DNA of 64,000 nt from Geodermatophilus marinus (lineage in GTDB: Bacteria > Actinomycetota > Actinomycetes > Mycobacteriales > Geodermatophilaceae), in contig NZ_QVQH01000001.1 of the NCBI RefSeq assembly GCF_003428645.1, forward strand, positions 1-64,000. The letters are read 5' to 3'. Made by a program: the position numbers and the translations under genes. Positions 1-6,905 of the stretch are shown here, in pieces. Numbering within the stretch: the first letter of the stretch is position 1; the number at the start of each line of letters is the position of its first letter. A model generated the notes under the pieces. That model saw only the letters and a program-made list of their open reading frames with translations. It was not told where the DNA came from and searched no databases.

Positions 1-96
1 GCATCGGTAGAACCCGGCGCGGAATTCCCGCAGTCGATCGGCGGCCTCCGCGGCCGAGACCTCGCCAACGCCGCCTTGCGGGTGAACACTGTCCAT
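1..96 (-). CDS. Transposase, N-terminal fragment (IS701-like)
   Basis: Thirty-two codons from an ATG at 96 run off the left edge without a stop. The peptide starts MDSVHPQGG and ends REFRAGFYRC. The tail resembles the N-terminus of IS701-like DDE transposases, which continue with a CL-x-R-x-DALFELTDAVL-type stretch. The catalytic region is outside the window. The family call rests on a short motif recalled from memory and is tentative. No strong ribosome binding site is visible. Confidence 0.4.
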   Translation of the reverse strand, partial: MDSVHPQGGVGEVSAAEAADRLREFRAGFYRC

Positions 97-206
97 CACG
101 GCCACCGGTGATCGTTTGCAGCTCGCAACTCCAAAGGATCACCCGGTGGCCGCCCTCATGCCAGCCCCCGGATCACGGTCCTGTCATTCGAGGACCCACG
201 GGGTTA
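1..206 (-). mobile_element. Left-edge insertion sequence end (partial)
   Basis: The first ~200 bases look like one end of an insertion sequence: the start of a transposase gene reading off the left edge, plus about 110 bp of non-coding end sequence that is less GC-rich than its surroundings. The junction with host DNA probably lies near 200-220, where base composition changes and the neighbouring hypothetical gene ends in low-GC codons. The other end is outside the window, so terminal inverted repeats and target duplication cannot be checked. Confidence 0.4.
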
Positions 207-596
207 AACGACAAGGTGAGCCGGCGGGACGCGCACGACCTCGAAGCCGGGGGACGCCGGCAGGGTCCCGTCGACGACCAGCGGCACGCCGGCCGGTCCC
301 CCGACGACGCCCTGCTGCTCCAGCCGCGCCCGATCGGACGGGGAGAGCCGGGCGAGGAGGCGGTCCAGGGTCTCCGGCCGGATGCGGATCTCCCGCGGCG
401 GTGCGGCCCCGGGCTGCCACGCGAACGCCAGGATGTCGGCGAGCGGGTCGGGTGCCGACCAGTGGTCCCGGCGTCCAGGGGGCGGTGCGGCGCCGCCGCG
501 CGGCGCGCCGTCGACGGGTTCGCGCGGGACCGGGGCGGGCGGCCAGGCGTCGTCCGGGTGGCGGTCGGCGTCCCTCCGGGTCGGGGACCTGAGCAT
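204..596 (-). CDS. Hypothetical protein, possibly 3'-truncated by an IS
   Basis: 130 aa with an ATG start preceded by GAGGAG seven bases upstream. Residues 1-45 are Pro/Arg-rich and probably disordered. The rest is a compact segment with a predicted helix (RPETLDRLLARLSPSDRARLEQQG) followed by a hydrophobic strand-like stretch (VPLVVDGTLP). I do not recognise the family. The last codons (CTT GTC GTT TAA) are low in GC, unlike the rest, and abut the IS end, so the original gene may have been longer and the present stop may be supplied by inserted DNA. Confidence 0.5.
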   Translation of the reverse strand: MLRSPTRRDADRHPDDAWPPAPVPREPVDGAPRGGAAPPPGRRDHWSAPDPLADILAFAWQPGAAPPREIRIRPETLDRLLARLSPSDRARLEQQGVVGGPAGVPLVVDGTLPASPGFEVVRVPPAHLVV

Positions 597-918
597 GGTG
601 GGCTCCTCGTGCGGGTGCTGCACCCGGTCAACGTCCGGGTGCGTCCCAGCGTGCCCCCGGGTGCCGACGGTCCCGAGCGCGGTGAGCGGGGTGCACCTCC
701 CGCGTCCGGGCACCCCGCTCAGGCGGCAGGGGTGCGCAGGCGCAGGGAAGGTGTCGACGCCGAGGACCCGGTGCACCGACCGGTCCCCTCGGGACAGGTG
801 CGGGGCGGCCTCGGCCGACCCGACGAGGACCGGGCGCTCGACCGGGACGGCGCGGCCCTCGTGCTCCACGACCGCGGTGCCGGCGGCGAGCACGTCGCGC
901 ACCCGGCCCGCGCCCGGC
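597..918. other. Intergenic stretch without a convincing gene
   Basis: 322 bp between two minus-strand genes. A minus-strand frame opens at a GTG at 902 and has coding-like high-GC third positions for about 60 codons. It runs without a stop into the hypothetical gene at 596. It has no ribosome binding site and no family I recognise, so it may be a decayed or extended N-terminus. Nothing else is seen apart from the good ribosome binding site of the downstream gene near 604-610. Confidence 0.4.
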
Positions 919-2646
919 TCAGGGCAGGCGCAGCACCCGGGCCTCCCAGGGGCGCAGGACGGCGGGGTCGTCGACGTCCAGGTTGCCCAGCACCAGGTCG
1001 GCGCCCCCGGCTTCCGGGAGCAGCTCCGCGAGCCGGTACTCGTGCCCGCTGACGTTGCAGACCACGAGCAGGGTGACGCCGCCGCGCGACCGCGTGAACG
1101 CGTAGACCGACTCGTGCTCGGGCAGCAGCATCGTGAAGTCCCCGAGCGCCACGACCGGGTCCTCGTGCCGCAGCGCGACCAGCCTCCGGTGGTGGGCGAG
1201 CACCGAGCGCGGGTCCTCCCGCTGGGCCTCGGCGTTCCACTCCGCGTGGTCGGGGTTGACCGCGATCCAGGGCGTCCCGGTGGTGAACCCGGCGTCCGGC
1301 GAGGCGTCCCACTGGACCGGCGTCCGGGCGTTGTCCCGGCTCATCCGGCGCAGCGCGCCGAGGACGGCCCCGGGCTCCTCGCCGTGCGCGACGGCCTGCG
1401 CGTAGTGGTTGAGCGACTCGACGTCGCGGAAGTCGTCCAGGTGCTCGAACGGGGCGTTGGCCATCCCCAGCTCCTCGCCCTGGTAGACGTAGGGCGTCCC
1501 GCGGTGCAGGTGCAGCAGGGTGGCCAGGCAGGTCGCCGAGTCCCGGCGGTGGCGCGGGGAGTCGTCCCCGAAGCGGGACACCGCCCGCGGCTGGTCGTGG
1601 TTGTCCCAGTAGAGGGAGTTCCAGCCGACGTCGGCCAGCCCGGCCTGCCAGCGCCCGAACGAGGCCTTGAGGTCGGTCAGCCGCAGCGGCCGCGGGGAGA
1701 ACTTCGAGCCGTCGTAGTCCAGCTGGACGTGCTCGAACTGGAACACCATGTCCACCTCCTCCCGGGCCGGGTCGGTGAACAGGCGCGCCTCCTCCACGGT
1801 CACCCCGGGCATCTCGCCCACGAGCAGCAGCCGGTCGCGGTGCCCGGCGTACACCTCGCGGTGCATCTCCTGGAGGAACTCGTGGATCCGCGGCCCGCAG
1901 ACGACCGAGGACGTCGCGTCGCCGTAGGGCAGGCCCGGGATCGGCGGGCCGTCGTGCAGCTCGCCCCCCGGCCCGACGTCCTTGCTGATCAGGTTGATGA
2001 CGTCCATGCGGAACCCGTCGACCCCGCGGTCGAGCCACCACCGCATCATCTCGTACACCGCGTGCCGGACCTGCGGGTTCTCCCAGTTGAGGTCGGGCTG
2101 CTTGCGGTCGAACAGGTGCAGGTAGTACTCGCCGCTGGCCTCGTCGAGCTCCCAGGTGGAGCCGGAAAAAAAGGAGTGCCAGTTGGTCGGCTCGGCGCCC
2201 GGCTGGCCGGGGGCCATGCCGGCCCGGGGCGGGCGCCACCAGTACCAGTCCCGCTTGGGGGAGTCCGGCGCGGAGCGGCTCTCCGCGAACCACGGGTGCT
2301 CGTCGCTGGTGTGGTTGACCACCAGGTCCATGACCAGCTTCATCCCGCGCTCGTGCAGCGCCGCGATGAGCTCGTCGAGCTGCGCCAGGGTGCCGAAAGC
2401 CGGGTCGACGTCGGTGTAGTCGCTGATGTCGTAGCCGTTGTCGGCCTGCGGCGAGCGGTACACCGGCGAGAGCCACAGGACGTCGACGCCCAGGTCGGTC
2501 AGGTGGTCCAGGCGCCGGAGGACGCCGCCCAGGTCGCCGACGCCGTCGCCGTCGGAGTCCATGAACGAGCGCGGGTAGACCTGGTACACGACGGCGCGGG
2601 TCCACCACGGGGCGTCGTCGGGCTGCTCGGCGGTCACGGCCACCAC
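919..2646 (-). CDS. GH13 alpha-glucosidase (oligo-1,6-glucosidase type)
   Basis: 575-aa cytoplasmic glycoside hydrolase of the GH13 oligo-1,6-glucosidase/alpha-glucosidase group, about the usual length. The (beta/alpha)8 barrel opens with WWTRAVVYQVYPRSF. The nucleophile is Asp215 (GFRMDV), the acid/base Glu278 (LLVGEM) and the stabilising Asp351 (NHDQPR). A C-terminal beta domain follows from about residue 490. The residue after the nucleophile is Val, which in characterised members (B. cereus oligo-1,6-glucosidase, yeast isomaltase) goes with alpha-1,6 activity; Thr there favours alpha-1,4. Likely role: release of glucose from isomaltose, panose or trehalose-like oligosaccharides. GTG codons at 2646, 2643 and 2637 all could start it; none has a strong ribosome binding site. 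It may follow the upstream VOC gene in transcription. Confidence 0.93.
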   Translation of the reverse strand: MVAVTAEQPDDAPWWTRAVVYQVYPRSFMDSDGDGVGDLGGVLRRLDHLTDLGVDVLWLSPVYRSPQADNGYDISDYTDVDPAFGTLAQLDELIAALHERGMKLVMDLVVNHTSDEHPWFAESRSAPDSPKRDWYWWRPPRAGMAPGQPGAEPTNWHSFFSGSTWELDEASGEYYLHLFDRKQPDLNWENPQVRHAVYEMMRWWLDRGVDGFRMDVINLISKDVGPGGELHDGPPIPGLPYGDATSSVVCGPRIHEFLQEMHREVYAGHRDRLLLVGEMPGVTVEEARLFTDPAREEVDMVFQFEHVQLDYDGSKFSPRPLRLTDLKASFGRWQAGLADVGWNSLYWDNHDQPRAVSRFGDDSPRHRRDSATCLATLLHLHRGTPYVYQGEELGMANAPFEHLDDFRDVESLNHYAQAVAHGEEPGAVLGALRRMSRDNARTPVQWDASPDAGFTTGTPWIAVNPDHAEWNAEAQREDPRSVLAHHRRLVALRHEDPVVALGDFTMLLPEHESVYAFTRSRGGVTLLVVCNVSGHEYRLAELLPEAGGADLVLGNLDVDDPAVLRPWEARVLRLP

Positions 2647-2697
2647 CCCAGCACGGCGGTGCGGGCACCGCGCGCGGAGGGGGCGCGACGACGGGCC

Positions 2698-3087
2698 TCA
2701 GGACGGCGGGGGCGAGTGGTGCACCGCCTCCACGTTGTTGCCGTCGGGGTCGCGGAAGAAGCCGCCGTAGTAGCCGGGGTGGTACTCCGGCCACACCCGC
2801 GGCTCGTGCAGCACCTCCGCACCCGCCTGCCGGGCGAGGGCGGTCACCGCGTCCACCGCCGCCCGGGACGGCGCCAGCACCGCCAGGTGCACCGGCCGCT
2901 CGGAGCCCTCCACCAGGGGGCCCAGCCACAGCCGGGGCTGCCCGTCCGGCCCGGCCAGCCCCACGACCGGCCCGCCCGGTGCGTCGAACCGCATGGCCTG
3001 GCGGACCCCGCAGGGGGCGAACACCCGGGTGTAGAACGCGGCGGCCGCGTCCACGTCGGCGACCTGCAGGGCGAGGTGGTCGATCAC
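2698..3087 (-). CDS. VOC-superfamily protein (glyoxalase/bleomycin-resistance fold)
   Basis: 129 aa, one vicinal-oxygen-chelate module with the paired beta-alpha-beta-beta-beta pattern. Candidate metal ligands are His4 (IDHLALQV), His67 (PVHLAV) and Glu120 (GNNVEAVHH). The DPDGNNVE motif near the end is typical of the lyase_I/glyoxalase-like branch. Substrate cannot be read from sequence; relatives include dioxygenases, isomerases and antibiotic-binding proteins. The GTG start is chosen because the domain begins immediately (VIDHLAL). It lies 51 bp upstream of the alpha-glucosidase on the same strand. Confidence 0.85.
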   Translation of the reverse strand: MIDHLALQVADVDAAAAFYTRVFAPCGVRQAMRFDAPGGPVVGLAGPDGQPRLWLGPLVEGSERPVHLAVLAPSRAAVDAVTALARQAGAEVLHEPRVWPEYHPGYYGGFFRDPDGNNVEAVHHSPPPS

Positions 3088-3222
3088 GCCGCCGCACCGT
3101 AGCGGCGCCGGCCACCCCCGGGAAGCGGGACGCCGAGGGCGAAATCGCGTGCGACCTGTCGTACCCGTCGCCGACGATGGCCCCCGCACCCAGCCCCGCC
3201 GGCCCGACGAGGAGGCACCGCC

Positions 3223-4515
3223 ATGCCCGCCCTGCCGCGTGCGCTCTCCCCGCTGCGGCACCGCCACTACCGCCTCCTGGCCCTGTCGCTGGCGCTGAGC
3301 CTGCTCGGCCAGGGGTTGTGGGCGATCGCCGTCGTCTGGCAGGTCGTCGCCCTCGGCGGGGGCCCGGCCGCGCTCTCCCTGGTCACCGGCCTGTCGGCCG
3401 GCGGCATGCTGGCCACCACGCTGCTCGGCGGCGCGCTGGCCGACCGGGTGCCGCAGCGGCGCATCCTGCTCGCCGTCGCGCTGCTGCAGGCGGGGGTGGT
3501 CGCGGCCGCCGCGGCGCTGTCCCTGGCCGGCGCCCTGTCCCTGGGGCACCTGGCCCTCGTCTCGCTCCTCGACGGCGTCGCGCTCGGCCTCTACTACCCG
3601 GCGTACTCCGCGCTGGTGCCGGCGCTCGTGCCGGAGGGCGACCTGCTGGCCGCCAACGGGCTGGAGGGCGTCGTCCGCCCGGTCCTCGCCCAGGCCGCGG
3701 GTCCGGCGGCGGCCGGCTTCCTCGTCGCCGCGCTCTCCCCGGGCGCGGCGCTGGCGGCCACGGCCGCCGCGGCGCTGGGCGCGGCCGCGTGCGTGGCCGC
3801 GCTGCCCACCACGCCCGTGCGGCGGGAGCTGCCCGCCGGCGGGGCGGTGCGCGGGCTGCTCCGCGACGTCCGGGAGGGCTTCGCCTACATGGTGCGGACG
3901 CCGTGGCTCCTGGCCACGCTGCTGTTCGCGTCCCTGATGCTGCTGGTCTTCATCGGCCCGTTCGAGGTCCTGGTCCCCTTCGCCGTGCAGGAGGCCGGCG
4001 GGGGGCCCAGCCAGCACGCCTGGGTGCTGGCCGCCTTCGGGGTCGGCGGGGCGGTGGGCTCGCTCGTCGTCGCCTCGCTGCGGCTGCCGCGCCGCTACCT
4101 GACGGTGATGAACGGGCTCTGGGGGCTCGGCTGCCTGCCGATGGTGGTCTTCGCCGTCACACGCGACCTGTGGCCGATGGTCCTCGCCGGCGCGGTCATG
4201 GGCGCGACGTTCCAGGCCGGCATGGTCATCTGGGGCACGCTCCTGCAGCGCCGCGTGCCGCCGGCGCTGCTCGGGCGGGTGTCCAGCCTCGACTTCTTCG
4301 TCTCGCTGAGCTTCATGCCGCTGTCGATGGCGCTGGCCGGGACGGTCGGCCAGGTCCTCGGTCTGGGCACCGTCTTCCTCCTCGCCGGGCTGGTGCCCCC
4401 GGTCCTGGCGGTGCTGGCCGTCCTCGCCGCGCGGATGCCGGAGGACGAGCTGGCCCACCCGCTGGACACCCCGCCGGTCGGCGGTCGGGCCCCGGCCGTG
4501 CCCGCGGAGGTCTGA
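3223..4515 (+). CDS. MFS transporter (DHA3/EntS-like exporter)
   Basis: 430 aa, about twelve hydrophobic segments with a cytoplasmic loop near residue 200. The LSPLRHRHYRLL start and GGALADRVPQRR loop after TM2 (motif A-like) match the DHA3 group, which includes enterobactin/macrolide-type exporters. The substrate is unknown. The ATG is preceded by GAGGAGG. It is divergent from the VOC gene (135 bp between starts), so its promoter lies in 3088-3200. A 15-residue hydrophilic tail ends the protein. The next gene, an FKBP, has its own ribosome binding site. Confidence 0.88.
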   Translation: MPALPRALSPLRHRHYRLLALSLALSLLGQGLWAIAVVWQVVALGGGPAALSLVTGLSAGGMLATTLLGGALADRVPQRRILLAVALLQAGVVAAAAALSLAGALSLGHLALVSLLDGVALGLYYPAYSALVPALVPEGDLLAANGLEGVVRPVLAQAAGPAAAGFLVAALSPGAALAATAAAALGAAACVAALPTTPVRRELPAGGAVRGLLRDVREGFAYMVRTPWLLATLLFASLMLLVFIGPFEVLVPFAVQEAGGGPSQHAWVLAAFGVGGAVGSLVVASLRLPRRYLTVMNGLWGLGCLPMVVFAVTRDLWPMVLAGAVMGATFQAGMVIWGTLLQRRVPPALLGRVSSLDFFVSLSFMPLSMALAGTVGQVLGLGTVFLLAGLVPPVLAVLAVLAARMPEDELAHPLDTPPVGGRAPAVPAEV

Positions 4516-4598
4516 AAGCCCCTCGGCTGCGACCGGTCCCGGCCGCTGTTTGGATGGGACGACCGCGCCGGGACCGCCCCGGCGCAGGAGGGAGAACC

Positions 4599-4982
4599 GT
4601 GGCCGAGCCCGCCCGCACGCGACCGGACGTCGACCCGCCGAGCGGCCCCGCTCCCGCCGACCTCGTCATCGAGGAGCTCATCGTCGGCGACGGCCCCGAG
4701 GCCACCCCCGGCAGCCTGGTCAGCGCCCACTACGTCGGCGTCACCCACGACGGCGGCGAGCAGTTCGACGCCTCCTGGGACCGCGGCGACCCGCTCGAGT
4801 TCCGGCTCGGCGTCGGCATGGTGATCCAGGGCTGGGACGAGGGCATCGCGGGGATGCGGGTCGGTGGGCGGCGGCGGCTGACCATCCCGCCGCACAAGGC
4901 CTACGGCGACCGGGGTGCCGGAGGGGTGATCGAGCCGGGCGCGACGCTGGTCTTCGTCGTCGACCTCATGGGCGTGCGGTGA
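4599..4982 (+). CDS. FKBP-type peptidyl-prolyl cis-trans isomerase
   Basis: 127 aa. After a 20-residue disordered head, one FKBP domain (about 22-127) carries the family's FD-x-SWDRGDP, GMVIQGWDEGIAGMRVGG and PPHKAYG signatures lining the prolyl pocket. There is no signal peptide, so it is a cytoplasmic single-domain isomerase and folding helper. The GTG start is fixed by a strong AGGAGGGA at 4587-4594. It follows the MFS gene by 83 bp and ends in a strong hairpin terminator shared with the convergent gene. Confidence 0.95.
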   Translation: MAEPARTRPDVDPPSGPAPADLVIEELIVGDGPEATPGSLVSAHYVGVTHDGGEQFDASWDRGDPLEFRLGVGMVIQGWDEGIAGMRVGGRRRLTIPPHKAYGDRGAGGVIEPGATLVFVVDLMGVR

Positions 4983-5053
4983 CCCACCGGCGGTGACCGG
5001 CTCGCGGGGCCCGGCGGCCCGGTCGCGGGCGGGATCCCCGGCCGGGCTCGCGC

Positions 5054-5086
5054 GCACCGGGGGCCGGCCGCGCCGGCCCCCGGTGC
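5054..5086. terminator. Bidirectional hairpin terminator
   Basis: A perfect 14-bp G/C stem (GCACCGGGGGCCGG paired with its complement) with the 5-nt loop CCGCG lies between the convergent FKBP gene and the small gene ending at 5096. There is no U-tract, as is usual in high-GC actinobacteria. Confidence 0.8.
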
Positions 5087-5095
5087 CCGGGTGGC

Positions 5096-5338
5096 CTACG
5101 TGGTCGCCGGGCCGCCCTGGTCGGTGCCCGAGATCTGCCGCAGCAGCTCGTGGCAGCGGCGGGCACGGGCGGAGTCCTGCTCCATGACCTCGCGGAAGAA
5201 CGCCGCGACGTCGTCCAGGCCCGCGTTCTCCGCATCACGGACGTACTGGCCGTAGTCGTGCCCTGCCTTGAGCGAGTGGTACTGCACGGAGATCAGGTCG
5301 AACGTGACGTCCTCGAAGCCGGTCTCACCGGTGGCCAT
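5096..5338 (-). CDS. Small conserved helical protein
   Basis: 80 aa, predicted largely helical and acidic. The core VTFDLISVQYHSLKAGHDYG followed by a helix ending FFREVMEQDSARARRCHELL resembles a widespread small actinobacterial family of unknown function. The His and Glu spacing is faintly ferritin-like, but the protein is too short for a four-helix bundle by itself. The ATG has AGGAGGGG five bases upstream. No operon partner: the next minus-strand gene begins 300 bp away. Confidence 0.75.
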   Translation of the reverse strand: MATGETGFEDVTFDLISVQYHSLKAGHDYGQYVRDAENAGLDDVAAFFREVMEQDSARARRCHELLRQISGTDQGGPATT

Positions 5339-5416
5339 GGCCCCTCCTCGATCGGTGTGTGGCCTGCGTCCCCTCCGGTCCCCCGGCCGGCCGGTGGCGA
5401 AACGGACCGGTCCGTC

Positions 5417-5635
5417 TCAGGACCCCGGTGCCCGGGGGGAGGCGCCGCCGGTGACCTCCCCGCCGCCGGCGTCGTCCTGCTCGGTCCGCCCCGCGGCGAG
5501 CTCGTCCTCGCCGGTGGCCGACGGGTCGTCGCCGGCCGAGGCGAGGTCCGCGCCCTGCCCGGGCGCGCCCGGGTCGGCCTGCGTGGTGCGCGGGTCGTGG
5601 AGCGGGTCGGGGACGTCGGGGTCGGTGACGCTCAT
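5417..5635 (-). CDS. Small acidic disordered protein
   Basis: 72 aa starting MSVTDPDVPDPLHD, rich in Asp, Pro, Gly and Glu with almost no hydrophobic core. The ATG is preceded by GGGGGAGG, a good ribosome binding site, and codon positions look translated. No family is recognised. It is one of several tiny acidic proteins in this window (also at 54050, 54252, 57088 and 60021). It is divergent from the ArsR gene, with 74 bp between starts holding a palindrome. Confidence 0.6.
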   Translation of the reverse strand: MSVTDPDVPDPLHDPRTTQADPGAPGQGADLASAGDDPSATGEDELAAGRTEQDDAGGGEVTGGASPRAPGS

Positions 5636-5683
5636 GGCCTCCCCCTGCCCGGGGGGATCGCGCGTCAACCCCTGGCCAAATAC

Positions 5684-5699
5684 GTAACCCACGTGTTAC
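5684..5699. promoter_or_regulatory. Candidate ArsR-type operator
   Basis: GTAACCCACGTGTTAC is an imperfect 16-bp palindrome (arms GTAAC/GTTAC) that ends 10 bp before the GTG start of the ArsR-family gene. It is a natural autoregulatory site, by analogy with other ArsR repressors. The ATACGTAAC half recurs upstream of pckG. Confidence 0.5.
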
Positions 5700-5709
5700 A
5701 CATGGCCGC

Positions 5710-6039
5710 GTGGAGGCGCTCGCGGCCCTCGCCGACCCCACCCGGCGGCAGCTCCTGGCGCTGCTGCGCGCGGGCGAGCAGCCCGCCGGCGAGCTCGCCG
5801 GCCGCTTCCCGGTGAGCCGTCCGGCGATCAGCCGGCACCTGCGCGTGCTGCGCGAGGCCGGGCTGGTCACCTGCCGGGAGGACGGGCGGCGGCGGCTGTA
5901 CGCCCTCGACCTGCGCCCCCTGCAGGAACTCGACGACTGGCTGGAGCCCTACCGCGACCTGTGGGCCCGCCGGTTCGACGTGCTGGACACCGAGATCGCC
6001 CGCGGCCGGCGGGCGCGACGGGACGGAGGCCCCGCATGA
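5710..6039 (+). CDS. ArsR-family transcriptional regulator
   Basis: 109-aa winged-helix repressor. LADPTRRQLLALL begins the domain, and the recognition helix lies in FPVSRPAISRHLRVLREAGLV. There is no Cys pair of the metal-sensing type, so it is more like the SRPBCC-linked, non-metal ArsR group (SdpR/YczG-like). Its stop overlaps the next start (ATGA), so it is translationally coupled to an AHSA1/SRPBCC protein, a very common pairing. The GTG start lacks a strong ribosome binding site and lies just after a palindrome, so a short or absent leader is possible. Confidence 0.9.
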   Translation: MEALAALADPTRRQLLALLRAGEQPAGELAGRFPVSRPAISRHLRVLREAGLVTCREDGRRRLYALDLRPLQELDDWLEPYRDLWARRFDVLDTEIARGRRARRDGGPA

Positions 6040-6545
6040 CCGCGCAGCACACGCACCCCCGGCGGGGGACGGTCACCGAGCTGCCCGACGGCCGACGCCG
6101 GCTGGAGTTCCGCCGGTCGTGGCCGGACCCGGTCGAGGACGTCTGGTCGGCCCTCACCGAACCCGAGCGGACGGTGCGCTGGATCGGCACCTACGACGGG
6201 CAGCGGGTGGTCGGCGGCGTCGGCACCTTCACCATGACCCAGGAGCTGGAGCCGGCGAGCGAGGAGGTGCGGATCGTCGAGTGCGAGCCGCCGCGCCGGC
6301 TGGTCGTCGAGTGGGTGGGTCAGGGCGACTGGCGGGTGGAGCTGGACCTGGTCCGCGAGGACGGGCGGACGGTGCTCACCTTCCGGCAGGACTTCGCCGC
6401 GGGGGCCGACGTCGCCGACGTCGCCGGTGGCTGGCACTGGTACCTCGACAAGCTCGACGCCGAGGTGACGGGGGGCGACGGCCCGGGGGAGTGGGAGCCG
6501 TTCTGGGCGGCGGTCGGGCCGCTCTACGGCCGCGGTCCCGCCTGA
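6036..6545 (+). CDS. SRPBCC/AHSA1-domain protein
   Basis: 169 aa with one START-like (AHSA1) ligand-binding fold. It has the typical DPVEDVWSALTEPERTVRWI entry helix, a central beta sheet, and the long C-terminal helix near GGWHWYLDKLDAEV. The ATG overlaps the ArsR stop. Family members bind hydrophobic ligands or, as Aha1-like modules, assist other proteins. With an ArsR partner this one is probably a small-molecule or stress-response effector controlled by it. The exact ligand is unknown. Confidence 0.88.
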   Translation: MTAQHTHPRRGTVTELPDGRRRLEFRRSWPDPVEDVWSALTEPERTVRWIGTYDGQRVVGGVGTFTMTQELEPASEEVRIVECEPPRRLVVEWVGQGDWRVELDLVREDGRTVLTFRQDFAAGADVADVAGGWHWYLDKLDAEVTGGDGPGEWEPFWAAVGPLYGRGPA

Positions 6546-6730
6546 TCCCGCGCGCCCAGGACCGGCACCGCCAGCGCGACGGCGTCCAGCGCGAGCCGGG
6601 CGGTGGCGGCGGTGCGGGCGGCGCGGTCGGTGCTCACCCGTCCGAGGGCGGCCCGGACCGCCCGGGCGGGCGCGGCGTGGCCGTCCGGGCGGGTGCCCGG
6701 CGGGCCTCGCACCAGGGACTTCCGTCCCAT
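6524..6730 (-). CDS. Doubtful small basic ORF
   Basis: 68 codons from an ATG at 6730 with high-GC third positions and a plausible helix (ARTAATARLALDAVALAVPVLG). No ribosome binding site and no recognised family. It overlaps the end of the SRPBCC gene by 22 bp on the other strand. It is kept only because it fills most of a 360-bp gap; it may be spurious. Confidence 0.22.
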   Translation of the reverse strand: MGRKSLVRGPPGTRPDGHAAPARAVRAALGRVSTDRAARTAATARLALDAVALAVPVLGARDQAGPRP

Positions 6731-6748
6731 CGGGTAGACGTCTTATAC

Positions 6749-6774
6749 GTAACATCTCTCACGGTTACAGTGAG
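6749..6774. promoter_or_regulatory. Candidate operator upstream of pckG
   Basis: Two overlapping dyads sit 130-155 bp before pckG: CTCAC-N7-GTGAG (6758-6774) and GTAAC-N10-GTTAC (6749-6768). The preceding ATACGTAAC is identical to the left half of the palindrome at the ArsR gene. The rest of the 360-bp gap (6546-6905) shows only the doubtful minus-strand ORF and the pckG ribosome binding site. Confidence 0.4.
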
Positions 6775-6905
6775 CGTCCCCGCTTGTACGCTGACCGGAC
6801 CCGGCCACGCCCGGCGCCGACGGCGGACGGCGGGCCGACGACACCGAGCACCCCTGCACGCGCGCCGGCGCACCCCGCCCGGCGGACCCAGAGGATGGAG
6901 ACGCC

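Noticed and set aside
597-902. N-terminal extension of the hypothetical gene from GTG 902
   Set aside because: Third positions look coding for ~60 codons, but there is no ribosome binding site there, whereas the ATG at 596 has a strong one. Left as a noted possibility.
382-3102. 906-codon plus-strand open frame opposite the alpha-glucosidase
   Set aside because: Antisense of a clear GH13 enzyme with no recognisable motifs.
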